This document shows positions 23,728 to 37,100 of a stretch of DNA of 64,000 bases, in pieces. Source of the DNA: Lentinula raphanica (Eukaryota; Basidiomycota; Agaricomycetes; Agaricales; Omphalotaceae); assembly GCA_027919835.1 (NCBI GenBank), contig JANVFP010000034.1, forward strand, positions 1-64,000, given 5' to 3'. The number at the start of each line of letters is the position of its first letter. Position 1 is the first letter of the stretch. The notes beneath the pieces were generated by a model. The model saw only the letters and a program-made list of their open reading frames with translations, made no database searches and was not told where the DNA came from. The translations under genes were made by a program, and so were the position numbers.

Positions 23728-25334
23728 ATGTCCTCTCAATCTCAATACCCTCTTGTCGACGCGTCTGCAGCTGCGCGTACTTCTCATTCTCCTTCAGACG
23801 ATGGCTCCAACTATTACCAAGGCGATGGCCCCAAGGACGAAGGCACGTCCTACAGTGGCCTAATACATTTTTCTATGTTGATCCATCTATTGCAGACGTT
23901 GAAACCAATCAAAGCCTTACTTCCCAGACGTTAAACGCTGATGGTACCCCAAAACGTCCAATGAACGCGTTCATGATCTTTGCCAGACGTCGTAGGCCTC
24001 AGGTTTCGTCAGAGAACCAGTCGATGCGTACTGGAGAGATCAGCAAAATACTCAGCAAGGAATGGAACACAATGCCTGCGGTGAGTGTCTCCTATGCTTG
24101 GCCTTTGGACTTGGTCTAAAGACGGCCATAGTCCGAAAAACAGTTTTACCTTGATCGTGCAAAGGAGCTCAAGGAAAACTTCAACTCAAAATATCCAGAT
24201 TATGTCTACCGTAGACGACCGAATCATTCTCGAAAACGCCGAAAAACTGACGCTGGAGTTCACTCAATCGACGGCTCTGGAACTCCCGACAACATGCAAG
24301 ACGAGGGATTGCCCAGAGTCCCTTATGATGATCATCATGGTGGTGGTTTGCATTCTCGTCCTTCTCTACCCTCATACGGGAGCTCAGACCCATACGGACG
24401 TGAATCTTCGCGCCATCCTTACCTCAATGCTGATAGACCCAACCACCATCATCATTCTATGTCGCCACCTCTGAACCACAACGCTCCTCTTCCGTCTCCA
24501 CGACTTCCTGGCCAATCCAACTCTATTCCAGCCTTGCATTCCTACCTTTCCTCTCAAAATCTTCCGTCAGCTGGTCAGTCTCATCACATGTACGGTTCCT
24601 CTTCTAACCACCACTCGAGCCACGGAAGCTCTTGGGAGCATTCTCGTTTGGATAACTCCGGAAAAATAGGCAATGATAATCGACTCGACTCTTCTCATGG
24701 TAGGTCGTCCTCTGCAGGTTCCAACTCTATATGGCCTGTTCCAGAACGATCATCGTCTCGGGGATATGCCGGTCAATCCGGCTCTCCTACAAGCTCTGGT
24801 CCCAGCTCATCCACTGGTGGCGGAGGACAAGACAGTAACTTTAATTTCCCTACGTTAAATTCGCCATTTTTTCCTACGCCATCTCAAATGTTCAACTCCA
24901 ACTCTGGTTCTTCTGCGTCGTCCACTGGCAACGGTCACTCTACCTCCACGGGCGGTAGCGGAGGTAGTGCATTTGGCGCTGGGTCAAATCAACTCCCGCC
25001 ACCAGGGAGCCTGACCACGAGTAACAGTCGTAATGGGTATGATCATCGTCCCTACGCGCCGTCTCCGCCACCGCTAGGTGGTGCTTCTTTCGCTCAGTCT
25101 GCCTCCCGACACGGACTTGGCTCTTCTAATGGGCTAGGCTCCGGCGGTTTAGGCGGGATCGGTAGCTTGGGTAGCTTGAATGGTCTAGGTAGCGGAGGCA
25201 ACTCGAACCTAGCAAGGAGCTTACCACCTGTACAAAGCATACCTGGATATTCCCAATCAGGGCTGAGCGGTACCGGTGGTCCCGGTGGCGAGATGGGTGA
25301 TATGTGGTCAAGAGGATCCGTCAATGGTCCTTAG
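23728..25334 (+). CDS. HMG-box (MATA/SOX-like) transcription factor
   Basis: Model: 23728-23854, 23896-24080 and 24132-25334, giving 504 residues. The HMG box is at about residues 60-135, with PKRPMNAFMIFARRRRPQV, ISKILSKEWNTMP, and after the second intron KQFYLDRAKELKENFNSKYP and YVYRRRPNHSRKRRK. That last basic tail is a likely nuclear signal. The remaining 350 residues are low complexity (His-, Ser-, Gly- and Pro-rich), as in many fungal regulators. The RPMNAFM core is that of sequence-specific boxes (Rox1/SOX/MATA), which bend DNA in the minor groove; the target pathway is unknown. The first intron is only 41 nt with a poor donor (GTGGCC), so the exon 1-2 joint is uncertain. The second intron (GTGAGT...ATAG) is solid. 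Confidence 0.87.
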
Positions 25335-28300
25335 ATGAGCCGCAGCCCGTTTACATCGTATCCTTCGATGGTTGATAAACGGTACATTGTCTTTGCAATT
25401 AAATTTTATCTCAGCTGCTCTCATATGAATGGCTCTCGGTTTGTTCTTCTCTCTCTCTCTCCCCTGCTGTTTTCATCCTCAACTTCCTTTCTCTAATGTG
25501 TATATAATGATAAGTGTGTATCGTTTATTCTGTTCCTGTCTGGCCTTACAAAAATGTCGGTGTCGTGGTTGTACTTGCCCTTTTTTTACCCTTCGATCTT
25601 TGACGTACCCTTGCTTCTTGCGTTGTCCGATTCCTATCTATACCAACACCCTTCCCCTTGCCAGCTTAGATTCCGTGCCCTCTCCATTTCTATCGTGCCG
25701 CCTGTCAACGTCTTTCGTTTTTCAACCCCCAGGATCGGTCAAGGCAATGTTATTCGACACCCACAAGGTCCATACTACCCACTTATAATTCTACTACATA
25801 TCTACGTCTAGCCTTAACTCACATGTATAAAGTTCTTGTTTTTGCTTTATTTTTTTTCCTCTCTTTGCTGTCGTCTACGCTTTCTGTTCCTGTTTCTTCT
25901 ACTCGTTCTGTTCGCTGCTTTTACTTAATAACCCCGCTGTAACATATTTCCCGTATACATAAATAGACGAAAGTTTTCGAATGTTTGTGGATATTTTTCC
26001 CTTTCCTTGGAGTTGGAACAAAAAAATTTGGGTTACACATATGGAGGCAGGCTAATTCGAGCAGATTGCGGAACCAGTACCGCTCATCACGGAAACCACG
26101 GATACCATGGGCTGAACATAGACACAAAAGCTCACGCTGGGTGGTCATTTGCTCGTTCCAGTGTTCCACTCCAGCGCTCATAATACGGGGGGACCTCCGA
26201 AGACTTCTCAAGTTTCAGCGGAGCTGTGACGATTGAGGTCTGATAGATGAACTCAACACGCATATGGGGAAGCAATAAGGTTGTACTGATTGGCTACACA
26301 AAGGCACCACTCTTCATGCTTGCTTTCGGGATCGATCTATAGCGCTTTACGCTTCGTTCTCCTTGTCGCACAGAGGAGCTGTGGTTATATGAAAGAACCT
26401 ATCTTGCCCATATACCCGTTTTCTCAAGAGCCGTATCGGTACCGGATATATCACCTCGGTGGTGTTTATCGCGTCATATCATCCGGCCTGGGTATGAGGG
26501 CATGATTTCATTTGGGGAACCCCGGTCAGCTTCGGAGAACGGATCTGGCTTGCCACCTCTACTGCGACTTGAACGGCATCCTGTACACACACGTAAGGTC
26601 TGTCGCCAGTCAGTGAAGGATAAGGGTGCTATCTGACGATATGCGCTTGAAAGCTCTTCGCTCTTGGTTAGTCCACCTGTCGGCGAAGGGGGGTTTAAGG
26701 ATTATCGATTAGGTCCTGTAGGCTGTCGCCGAAGGGCATATTGTCGGACAAGGTTAGATGCAAGTAACGTCATGAATCCTACTATGTAGAGCCTGACAGA
26801 TTAATTAGATAGTCGCACTTGTCATCGAAGAATCTGTGTGAACGTTCTCCCCCATCCATCAGTTTCGAATTCCTCCTAGTTGATAATCATATACATAGAG
26901 ATATTAGTCCGACTGTATTCTAGAAGTAGCATTAAGATTGATTCTGAAGAACGTTTGCTGAAATACTGACCGTTCACATAGGATAGTCAGCACGTCCTGG
27001 GCCAGTTGGCAGCTGGAAGTATGCTGCGCCCTACGCTGGCCCTACCCTGTGCTCAGCGCCGGTTATTGTTTTGATTCATAAACCGACCTCGTATGTTGCG
27101 CGTGCAATGAATAGTATATCCTAATCAGAAAAAATGAGTTGTTCAGACAAGGTTTCGTCGACCAATCACTGCTGCCTAAATCAATGCAGAACTTCACACA
27201 TGATAGCCATACGGTAGCTTTCGTAACAGATGCGGCGATAGAATTATCGGTAACACCCACCATATCAATCCTGAGACCATCCATGACTGCGTTCCAGTTT
27301 CCAGGACAAGAAGGGAAGTACCCTGCGGTCTCAAGTCACCGGTTACCACAGCGGAAGCATACCCTAAGCTGGGGCTATCGACAGCCATTGAGCGATGACT
27401 AGAAGCAACCTGGATGGGGCTGGAGTTCGAAAGGACGGGGACCTCGTCGCATCATCTCGACGAGAAGGTGCTAGGAAAGGGGCCTCAGATAAGTGAATAT
27501 GGGTTCAAGGATTTACAGTATGTGAGATCCACTTCCTTGTGTATCCAATACATATGTTTCGTGAGTTATTTCGTTTCGAGTGATCACAAGGTTGACCATG
27601 TGGTGCCCCTCCGTAATTTGAGAACAAAATCAAAATCAAATCACTGGTACTGACCGAGCATGACAGAGCCTGACAGAGCATGCTGTACAAGCACTGGTAA
27701 GGAACAGCTTTAGATAGCTATTACTTGCCGCTTTGGCCTTTCGGCCTCAAAAAGCTGTCGAAAGTTGTTTGAAACAATCAGAAAAATAGCAGCGGAAAAT
27801 CGGAAGAAAGAAGCATCAACTCTCCACCTGAAGTTTCCTAACATATCCTTCCATGGGGTTTTGAATTTTTGCTGTTGATTCAAATCACATCATCTGGGGA
27901 ACACATATGGAATAAGTTAGCTCTGCAAACCTCCAAAAAGGAAGCGAGGAACTGACTAAATCTCATCAGCGCTCCATTGAACACTATACATTGGTTTGTA
28001 TCTAGTCTGAAGCTATTGCATTGCGCAATGATGTGGTGTGGAATAGATGGTCCCGTTAGGGTGTTCTGAAAGAAAATATCATTCGCATGCTAACGGCGAA
28101 GAGATGCGACCGATACCTTGTCATCATCATCGTTCGCCGCGTTTGTAGCAATATCCTTAAGCGAGGACATACAACGACGACGAAGAATGGGGGGATGAGA
28201 AAATGTGCTCCTGGATTCATTGAAACAAACGGGAAGGAGCAATCTCGAGCATTGGGAAGGAGTCATAGACCGTATACATGTATATGTATCTAAAGAATAA

Positions 28301-29858
28301 CAATATAGTCAGTCGGAGAGAGCTCACCTTCCTGTCGATATACATAATGATATATGTATACTATCAGTCCTCGTCGTATCCAGTAGAGTACGCCTCATCC
28401 GGATCTTCGTCAAATTATGACGGACGAAGAAGCCAGAGTGAAGAAACATTTAGTGGTCAGAGCCTCTGAGTCCTTCAATGCACGTTTGTTCATGAAGTAT
28501 GGATCAAGGAATACGAGCAAAGGCATAACCAGAAGTACACAGTCCCTGAGTAAACTTTGAAGGTGGGAGAGCACGGGGGTATACTAGTCCCTTCGTTGAA
28601 AAAGGTTGGACATTGCTCGTGCAACATCTGGCAGTCATACTATTACCTCGGATTACCTACCTAGTAGACGTAATTGTATTGCATGACTGGTCGATCTGAA
28701 TGTCGACGCCACGATAAAAATGTATCCCTCTAGAGCAACCTTCAATGAGAGACCCAAGTGATTTGAAAACACGACTTCACCTTACGATCTTTATTGTTTT
28801 ACAGCTCAGAGCATGAGCATCAACAAGCAAAACTTGCAGTCATAGTAAGGGGTTCTAAAAGTCACCAATGGTCCAGCGTAAACGAAGGCGAAGTTGTCTG
28901 TTCGCCGTATTCCAATTTCACTGGTTCGTTTCTCCGCAGCATCCAGCATTTTTCTTGATCTGTACCAGTAGACGAGCGACGATGATTGGGAGGACATGGT
29001 CAGAATACAAATATGAGAAAGAAGAGACGATGCTCTGTTGGTCGAGTGGTCGTGGTCGTGACGAGCAGGCCTGGGATATTCCGGGCCGCTATGTTCGAGA
29101 GCCGAATCAAACTCCGCCAGCATTGTTCAGAGTTCTCCCTAGTCCTCTTCGTTGAAGTTCGTCGCGCGCTTTACGCGTCTCAAGATTAAAAATATCGACG
29201 TTCATGTACATGGTTTACTGCAGTCGTGGCCTTGGACCAATGTCCTTGAGCACTGTCGGTCATACTCTTCTCTTCCTCCCCATCCATCATCCCTAACTCC
29301 AATGTCTTCGCTACCCAAAGGCATTTTCCAAGTGCAATTTCTGGACGATCCTGCGACTAAACAGACGGCCGTCTGAGTGTGTGCGAGAGGGATGTAAACT
29401 GGCTGAACCATCGGCTACCCTACATCTCTTTGCAGAGGTGTTATACGCGTCGAGCACAATCGAGGAACAGAGAATTGCTCTAGCATGTCGTGGAAACCAG
29501 AAGAGAAATCTTTGACATCCTATCTAATTTTCCTCTCCACCTCGCCGCTTTTCCTCGATAACCGTATGCATTGGTGCTCGCAATTTCCAAGAGAAACAAT
29601 ACACAATGACGTGCCCGCATCAGCAACGTTATGGTGGTAACCAGGAATCTTACTTGAAGCCTGTATGCGTAAGGCTCCCATTTCCCTCCATAACTGAGCA
29701 TTCTGATTGAGATTTGCTCACACAGAACTGATGCTGAATCCAGGCAGCTGCGGTCAAGAGAATTCTTATCAAGCTTTCTAAACATACCTCGAATTCATCA
29801 GACTCCGAACGAAAAGGAATCCCGGATTGGTATTCGCTCCATCATAACTCCCATACCC
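25335..29858. other. Long gene-poor stretch (4.5 kb), no supported gene
   Basis: Begins with the T/C-rich 3' flank of the HMG gene (to about 25.9 kb). Beyond that are only short, featureless ORFs of 60-119 codons. I see no TIR-bounded element and no RNA gene. Confidence 0.45.
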
Positions 29859-30928
29859 ATGACTTCACCATGGGCACGACCCAAGGTTCTGAACCTTTTC
29901 ACGCGCTGTTCTATACACCCACTCTTCGATCCGAACTATCCCACCATTTCCTCCCTTCGAACCTCTTGGATGTCTGCTACAACAACAAGCTTCCTCTCAG
30001 GATCTTCAAACTCGTCAACTACTGATGCTCCTGGAGGCTTACTAGCTCCAACATCTACCTCACCCCTTATTCTGGTCTTCCTCGCCTTAGGCCTCCTCTC
30101 CGCAACCGCCATCGCGATTCTCGGTTGGAAGCGTGCGAATTATCTTCGCGCGGAACGCGCGAGAGCGAATAGAAGGAACGAGGAAGCTCGCATGCGTCTG
30201 GGCATCCGTTTAGGTACTGACGGGCATGTGGATATTGGAGAAATCACTGCGGTTGACAATCAAGAACCGCCTAAACTGTGGGATTTGACAGCAATTTCGA
30301 GGAGTACATATTTGAGTGATGATTGGGCACATGGAAGCGAGAGAGAGAAGATAGAGGAGATGTCGAAAGTGAATTGGAAAACTATCATGGTAAGCGCCGC
30401 TCACCTGGTAGTCCTCATTCATCATTCATATCATTTTTGCACGGAAAGCCAGTCTCATTGACATGGAGTCCACACGATACCAGCGTGAAAGAGAAACAGA
30501 CCATCAATATCAATGCACGTCTGGCGACGACCGAGCAACCATCCCTCTTCGAAATCCCGTACGCTCGATGGCTTGAGCGCCTGAAAAGGGTCTGTCTGCT
30601 GCAAAGCCTTCTTCATATGCGTGATACACATCTACAATCGATCGACGAGCATAATGGGCTACATCATACCGAGAACAGTAATCCTACGACGCCTCGAGTG
30701 CTTCCGGCGGATGAAGGAAGGGACGAACGAGTGAGGCCACTCGTCGAAGGCAGTGATACCAGTGCAGTTCGAGGGATCTATTATCCCCAAGACGGCAGAT
30801 ACGAGGTAGCAGTGGTTGTCGCCATGCCTCAACAGCACGTCGTGGGTACAGATCGAGAAGTCTATCAGTACGAGCTTGGGATATGCTACGTCGATGATCG
30901 TTTGAAAGCCAAAGAAACGCAGTCCTGA
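29859..30928 (+). CDS. Single-pass membrane protein, basidiomycete-type, unknown function
   Basis: Model: 29859-30389 and 30449-30928, giving 336 residues; the phase-0 intron starts GTAAGC. One transmembrane helix lies at about residues 68-92 (LILVFLALGLLSATAIAIL). It is followed by a basic, Arg/Glu-rich cytoplasmic segment (LRAERARANRRNEEARMRL) and a long soluble part. The C-terminal region has RYEVAVVVAMPQQ and YQYELGICYV. This resembles a group of basidiomycete hypothetical proteins whose C-terminus ends in a conserved hydrophobic and aromatic block; I recall no function. It is convergent with the fused transporter-synthetase gene, 268 bp away, so the two could be co-located by chance. Confidence 0.7.
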
Positions 30929-31196
30929 AACACGTTGAAGGCAATGAGTGACCCCCGCTTCGAAATGGAAGATGACTGGTCGCTCCATCGCAATGTGAAG
31001 ATGAAGTAAGTATCCTCTCACATCTGTATCGCCCACAGCCCTTGGATCAGGAACTTTGCTAATCTCATACAGCTTGTTTACAGGTTTTATACATACTCCA
31101 TTGTACAAGGCGTCAGTTTACAATCTCAAATGTGAGAAATCCATCAATACCCTCGAATTTTCGACCCAGCTCAGAGCGACAATCGTTCGTTCCACC

Positions 31197-34100
31197 CTAA
31201 ATGCTCATCATGATCTCTGATATCATTTTGCCCATCTTCTGGCCATTCTGGATGCTGAACATCGTCCTGTGGGTTGCCTCGATGCTCCTTCGCTCTATCC
31301 GTGGTATATATTCCCGCCATCCATTATACGGATTCTCTGGATGCGGGTAATCTTCTGCGTCCTCCTTGGCTATTCGAAGCGCCTTCACCAGCACCGCTTT
31401 ACCTCTATATGATTCCTTTGGTCCCTCATACTTCGATATCAACGTCCTGACTCGGTTGAACTGAGCAATCCACGCAGGCTTATCGTCGTTCACTTGCAGC
31501 AGATGGTGTAGATCGTCAGTCCATTCTACCATTCTAAGAGGCTCGTGATAGACGTAGGAGTCGAACATCATCAAGATCGCGACATCCTCTCCTGCCTCCT
31601 GCATTTGCCTAGCAACTTCAAATGCCAGATAGCCACCGAAGCTCCACCCAGCCAGATGATATGGACCGCTTTGTTGGATTGCTTGTACTTTTTGAAGATA
31701 ACCACGAGCTAGATCCTGAATAGACTCGCGTTCTTCGAAGGGCTTCCCCCAGTTCTCGTCACCAAACACGACGACTCTATGCTGGATGTTTTCAAAAGCG
31801 GTCGCATACACTGATGCAAAACCTGTGACTTCAGGGAACATGAAGATTGTAGGAGCTGGGCCATCTTCATTGGCCATGATGGTGGTACTGGGAACTCCTG
31901 CAACACCATCGTAGAAGGAAGTTGTGCTAGAGGTGGTTCTCCCTTTTTTGCCGGCGGTAACGAGAGAAGCGATTGCTTTTACTGTTGGTTCGCGGTAGAA
32001 CTCTGACATTGACAAGTTCACTCCTAGTTCACGACGAATGGCGTTTACCACCAAAGTAGCCATGAGAGAATGTCCTCCGAGTGCGAACAGACTTTCTCGA
32101 ATGTCAATTGTTTCGGGTGACCGGTTAAGCGCTCTAGAGAATAATGCTAACACTTCACGTTGGTTTACCGTGCTACCATTAGAACTGTGAACGGTCTCGT
32201 ACGAAGATATTCGATCGAATCACTCACGAAGGACCCTCAACGGCGTGCATCATTTCCCTCGAATCTGAGTCGTGCTGCTCAAGGAATTCTAAAGAAGCCA
32301 GCGTTTTACGATCGATTTTCCCGCTACGAGTCAAAGGCAATTCGTCTACGCTAATCATTCGGCTTGGAACCATATACGCTGGAAGCCTTTCTTTGAGGAA
32401 TCCCTTGATAGATGCCACCTTCTTGGATAAGTTGGTTGAATGTGTGCTAGCAGCATTGGACGGAGTGTTATACGATGGTCCATGGAGAGAAACGTCTGGG
32501 AAGTCTCCGACAACGGGGTCTAAGGAGGCAGTTTGTGCCGCGGTTCCTCTCTTACGCTCGAGAATTACACGGAAGGAAGGTCTCGATCCATGCTGCAATG
32601 TATAGTCAAAAGCAACTCGCCAGCCCTCCTGTTCTGCCATCTGCATAATGGTCCGTGGTGTAGAGAACTGGGATATTGCGTCATCTGTCACGAATTGCCG
32701 TATGTCCTTTACTTTGCGCTTGTATGTTGGATTAAGACTTTCATCTAGAATTTCCTGGATGCGCTGCAGACTGCCAGAAGGGACATGCAGAGCACCCACT
32801 GTATCTTCTTTTGTCGAACGCAGTTGATCACGCAAATAGTCTACCACACCCTTCGGGTCTTCCGAAGAGCAGTCAAACCAGGTCGACGCTTTGGACAAAC
32901 GAGGCTGTCTATTGACATGCAGGACGACGTTATACCGATATCGGCTGAGCTCGTTCTGGGTGGACATGAGCTTTGGCTTTATCTCAACGTGTACGACCTT
33001 TGACAGACGCCGTTCGATATCGAGAAAGAACGCAGGGTCAACGAGAAGTTCTGTCTGACCCTCTGCGTAACGGGTCAAGCTGGCCTGGAGTTCCGCCGAG
33101 ATCACTTGGTCGTCCTGAAATGTAGCCAGAGAACGTTCGAGGTCGTGAAGCGAGATCAAGCAATAACTTCGTACATCTCCTATAACGATTCGGCCACCTT
33201 CTGGATCAATTAATTCCACCATTTTCGCAATCACTTGCGCGAGATAATCTGCGCTAGGAAAGTATTGAAGGACGGAATTCAGGATGATGAGCGAAAAGTG
33301 TTGCCCTGTCAGCGCAGAGTCAAGTTCGTGCGCCGAGGCAGTCAATAAGGATACCGTGGATGAAAGTTCACTTCCTTCGAGATGAGCTTGTAGAGACTCA
33401 AGTGAATGAGTGGAAAGATCGGTTCCAACATAAGACCGGACTTGAGGTGCTACTTGGAGAGCGACCATTCCCGAACCTACACCGACCTCCAGTACCCTAT
33501 CAGCCTTTGTGGGAGCTATCTGATTCACCGTATCGTCTAGCCACTCGACCATTTCGATAGACGGAATGGGTTTGCCGTCAAACATGCTATACCAACGAAC
33601 GACTTTCCGACCTCCTTCTGTGTGCAAGGAATGATACGTGGACTCTTCGTTATTGAAGTGACTATCCCAAAGTCCTAAAACCTGTTCATCAGCATCATTT
33701 TCACTGGGGTTGAGAACGATGTAAGCCACAACATGGTCGTTATTTTCCATCTTGACCAGTGCAGCCGCCGCGGATACGACATCGGGATGTCGCTTCAATG
33801 TTTGTTCTATCTCGCCAAGCTCTAACCGTTGGCCACGCAATTTGACCTGTCCATCCTCCTTGCGATATAAAAACACAAGTTCATCTTCTGCTGTCCATCT
33901 CACAATGTCCCCGGTGTGATACGCGCGATTGGGCCCGAAGGGATGTGACTCTTCAAGTTCGATGAATTTGTCTCCAGTAAGATCGGGCCTATTCAGATAC
34001 CCACGAGCAAGGCTATTCCCTGTAAGAAGGAGTTCGCCACATACGCCTTGAGGAACTGGCTGTAGAGCTTGATCGACGATGTAAGCCCCAATATTTGCCA

Positions 34101-37100
34101 TAGGTTTACCAATTGCGATATGGGTTCGACGGTAGTCGGGAGGAACTTGAAAAGTAGTGGCATAGATCGTAGATTCGCTGGGACCATAGCAGTTGTAGAC
34201 TGCGAGATCTGGTCGTGCCAGAAGTACAGGTCGTATGAATTCCAGATAAGCTGCTTCTCCCACTAGGTCTACTGATTGCAGTAGGGGCAAGCTCCTTTCG
34301 AAGAATTCAGCTTCCACTAGGAGTTTGAACACTGCTGTGGACACGGCGAAGGATGTGATCCTCTCTCTGTTCAAGAACGACGACATATTCAAAATATCCA
34401 CGGGAGAGCTCGGGGTATGCACATAACATACGAGCGTCGCTCCGTGTATGAGTGGGTACCAAATTTCTCCGCTAGAGACGTCGAATGCAATATTCAACAT
34501 GACAGCCGTACGATCTTTATTAGAAATGGGTTTATATTCCGAATTGACGAAGTTGAGCAGGCAGCTGTGCTGAATCATGACGGCTTTTGGTAGTCCAGTC
34601 GAACCTGATGTGAAGATGACATGGGAGAGTCGATCTGAGGTTACTGCTGGAAAAGGAAAATGTTTCGGGACGGCGTCAACTTGCAAGAGGTTTTGCATTT
34701 CGTTGGACGCAAGGTCAACGTAGTCCACTATATCAGTGCAAGGAAAATCGTCTGCGTATCCATTGATTAGGACCATGGGGCAGGCAGTGTCCGAGAGCAT
34801 ATAACGGATTCGCTCCTTTGGGAGTGTCATTTCAATGGGCTGTCACAGCATTGGACGTTCTTCAGAATGCACAATCTTGTCAAAAGATTGGGATTTACCA
34901 TGTACGCGCAGCCGGCCTTGTGACAGGCTAGCAGACTAACCACGAACAGAGTGCTTCGTGTCTGCCATACACCAATGATGGTCTCTTTTTCATCGCCGTA
35001 GCCCTTGCTAATCAACCACTGAGCAAGCGCATCCGACCATTTATCGAGTTGCTCAAAAGTCAGCGGCATGCTCCCGTCACTGTTGATAACAGCCACATTC
35101 GAGTTTTGTTGTCCGGCTGTTTGTCTGAACAGCTCTCCGACCGAGTCACCTTGGAAAACCGCTTTTCTAGTAGTGCGGTTCCACTTCTTGACTGCAGCCA
35201 GATCAACAGGGGTGTACAAAGGTAGTTGATCTAGGCGCATCGATGGGCTCGATACAAAAGCTTCCAAGACACGAGAAAATATTGCAGCAAATAAATCGAT
35301 GGATTTGGATTCGAAAATGTCTTCAGAGAAGTGGATGCGAGTCTTGATTCCACGTGAATCATACATGATCTGCCATTCGCACCCAAATGCCAGCGGTGAT
35401 ATAGGTTTCTTGGTGAAGGATTCCACCATGAAAAGTACAACCTGGTACGATGTGCTAGATTTACTGGATTGGACATAGAAGTGGGAATCAGGTATCATTT
35501 CCATGATTGTTTGGATCAGCTCCTTACTGACATACGGAAATCAGTCAGCGGTGAACCAACCAAAGGCGAACTGCAAACAAAACTCACGCAGAGATTTTGG
35601 GGTCAAGCATAACCTTCATGTTTCGGACTTGATCTTCTCCATTGTGCCTGAATCCTAGCGAACCACCTTCTTGTCCTGTCATGCGAAAAATCGTAACATA
35701 CAGAGCTGATAAAAGGACAACTGAGAGTGGCGCATACCGGTACTCCTTCGACAAACCGGCGACGATCTTCTTTCCAGCAACCGTGTCGCCGGTATATCCA
35801 TATTGATGCTGGGACGATCCTACTTCTGGCGAAAAATCGGCAGGAAAAGCAGCAGGAGCCTCAGCTTCAGGGAAATCACAAGCCTGGACAGCTTTCGCTG
35901 TCAGAATAGAAGGTCGATATACCAGAATGTCTTTCTCTGGCAGTGGTAGGTCGTGGTCTAGCTGTTGAGTCCTTCTCGCTCTCCATGTTCCACCATAGCG
36001 GAATTCCAGCACTATACTCGATAAGGCCAGGATACATAATCCTCCCATGGCAGTAAAGGTCCACCCAGTACCGATTGCATTGATCAAAGGCTGAATGGAT
36101 GAAGATCCTACAGCCCCCATCAAACCTTTGATCATGATAAAGGTGGCAGTCGCGGTAGACGATTGATCGTCAAAGAGATCGACAAGTAGAGTGGCTATCA
36201 TTGCAGTTATAATTTATGCCAGACGAACGCCGATGCTAAGAACAACTCACCTAAGGCAGTCAATATACTTTGAACTGACCAACCAATCAAGAATGCCAAT
36301 ACAACTGGGACGGCTATATGTGTGTGCACTTTGATGACCCACCCGAACGCAATGATACAAGCAATAAACATCGGGATAGGAAATAGTAAGGCATTCAGCC
36401 TAGCACGGCCAATGAAGACAACATTCTTCGCAGAAGTCATCCCCTCGGCTGCCTCGCGACGCAGCTGTTTCCTATATTCATGATCGAGAATCTTCCCCAT
36501 CAGCAAACTCCCAACGAGTTCTCCGATACCATTGGAAATGTAAGTCAGGCCTATCAAGAACTCGTTGAGGTGATATTGTGTGGAATATTGCGCAGATGTC
36601 GCAACCATACTCATTTGCCAAACCATGTAACATATTCCAGTGAATGCGAGGCAGCATAATACGTCGGGCTGTCGAAGAAGACGAATGGGACCAAACACAT
36701 CCAATTTTCGGGCAGGTAGAAGACTGGTGGGATCACCTGCTGTCGAAACTCCTGAAGGTAGAAGCCAATGGACGAATGGTCTGAGATACCAGACCGGAAG
36801 GATACTGCCATTCCCAACAATGGAATGAAGGGTCTCTGGTAGAATGGCGACAATCAGGAGGAGTAAGAAAGCCGATACTGCAAGGAGGAAAATGAAGATG
36901 CCATGATAACCAGTGAACTGGGCAAACGTTCCTCCTAGAACTGGTCCGATTGCGTCTCCGAGCCCTATGCCAGCGTTGTATATTCCCATGTATCCGCCAC
37001 GTTGGCTGGCAGGTACCAAATCACCGATGACCCCTGCACCAAGTGCAGTGTTCGGAGCTGCACCAGCTGCCAACAAACCACAGAGAACTAGAACGACCGG

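Noticed and set aside
25429..25811. Two overlapping plus-strand ORFs after the HMG gene
   Set aside because: Leu/Phe/Ser/Pro-rich translation of pyrimidine-rich 3' flanking DNA.
30659..31108. 149-codon minus-strand ORF
   Set aside because: Antisense to exon 2 of the membrane-protein gene, with no own features.
35584..36201. Separate small gene between transporter and synthetase
   Set aside because: Its apparent start is inside the intron acceptor region. In-phase splice sites on both sides join it to the MFS and adenylation exons.
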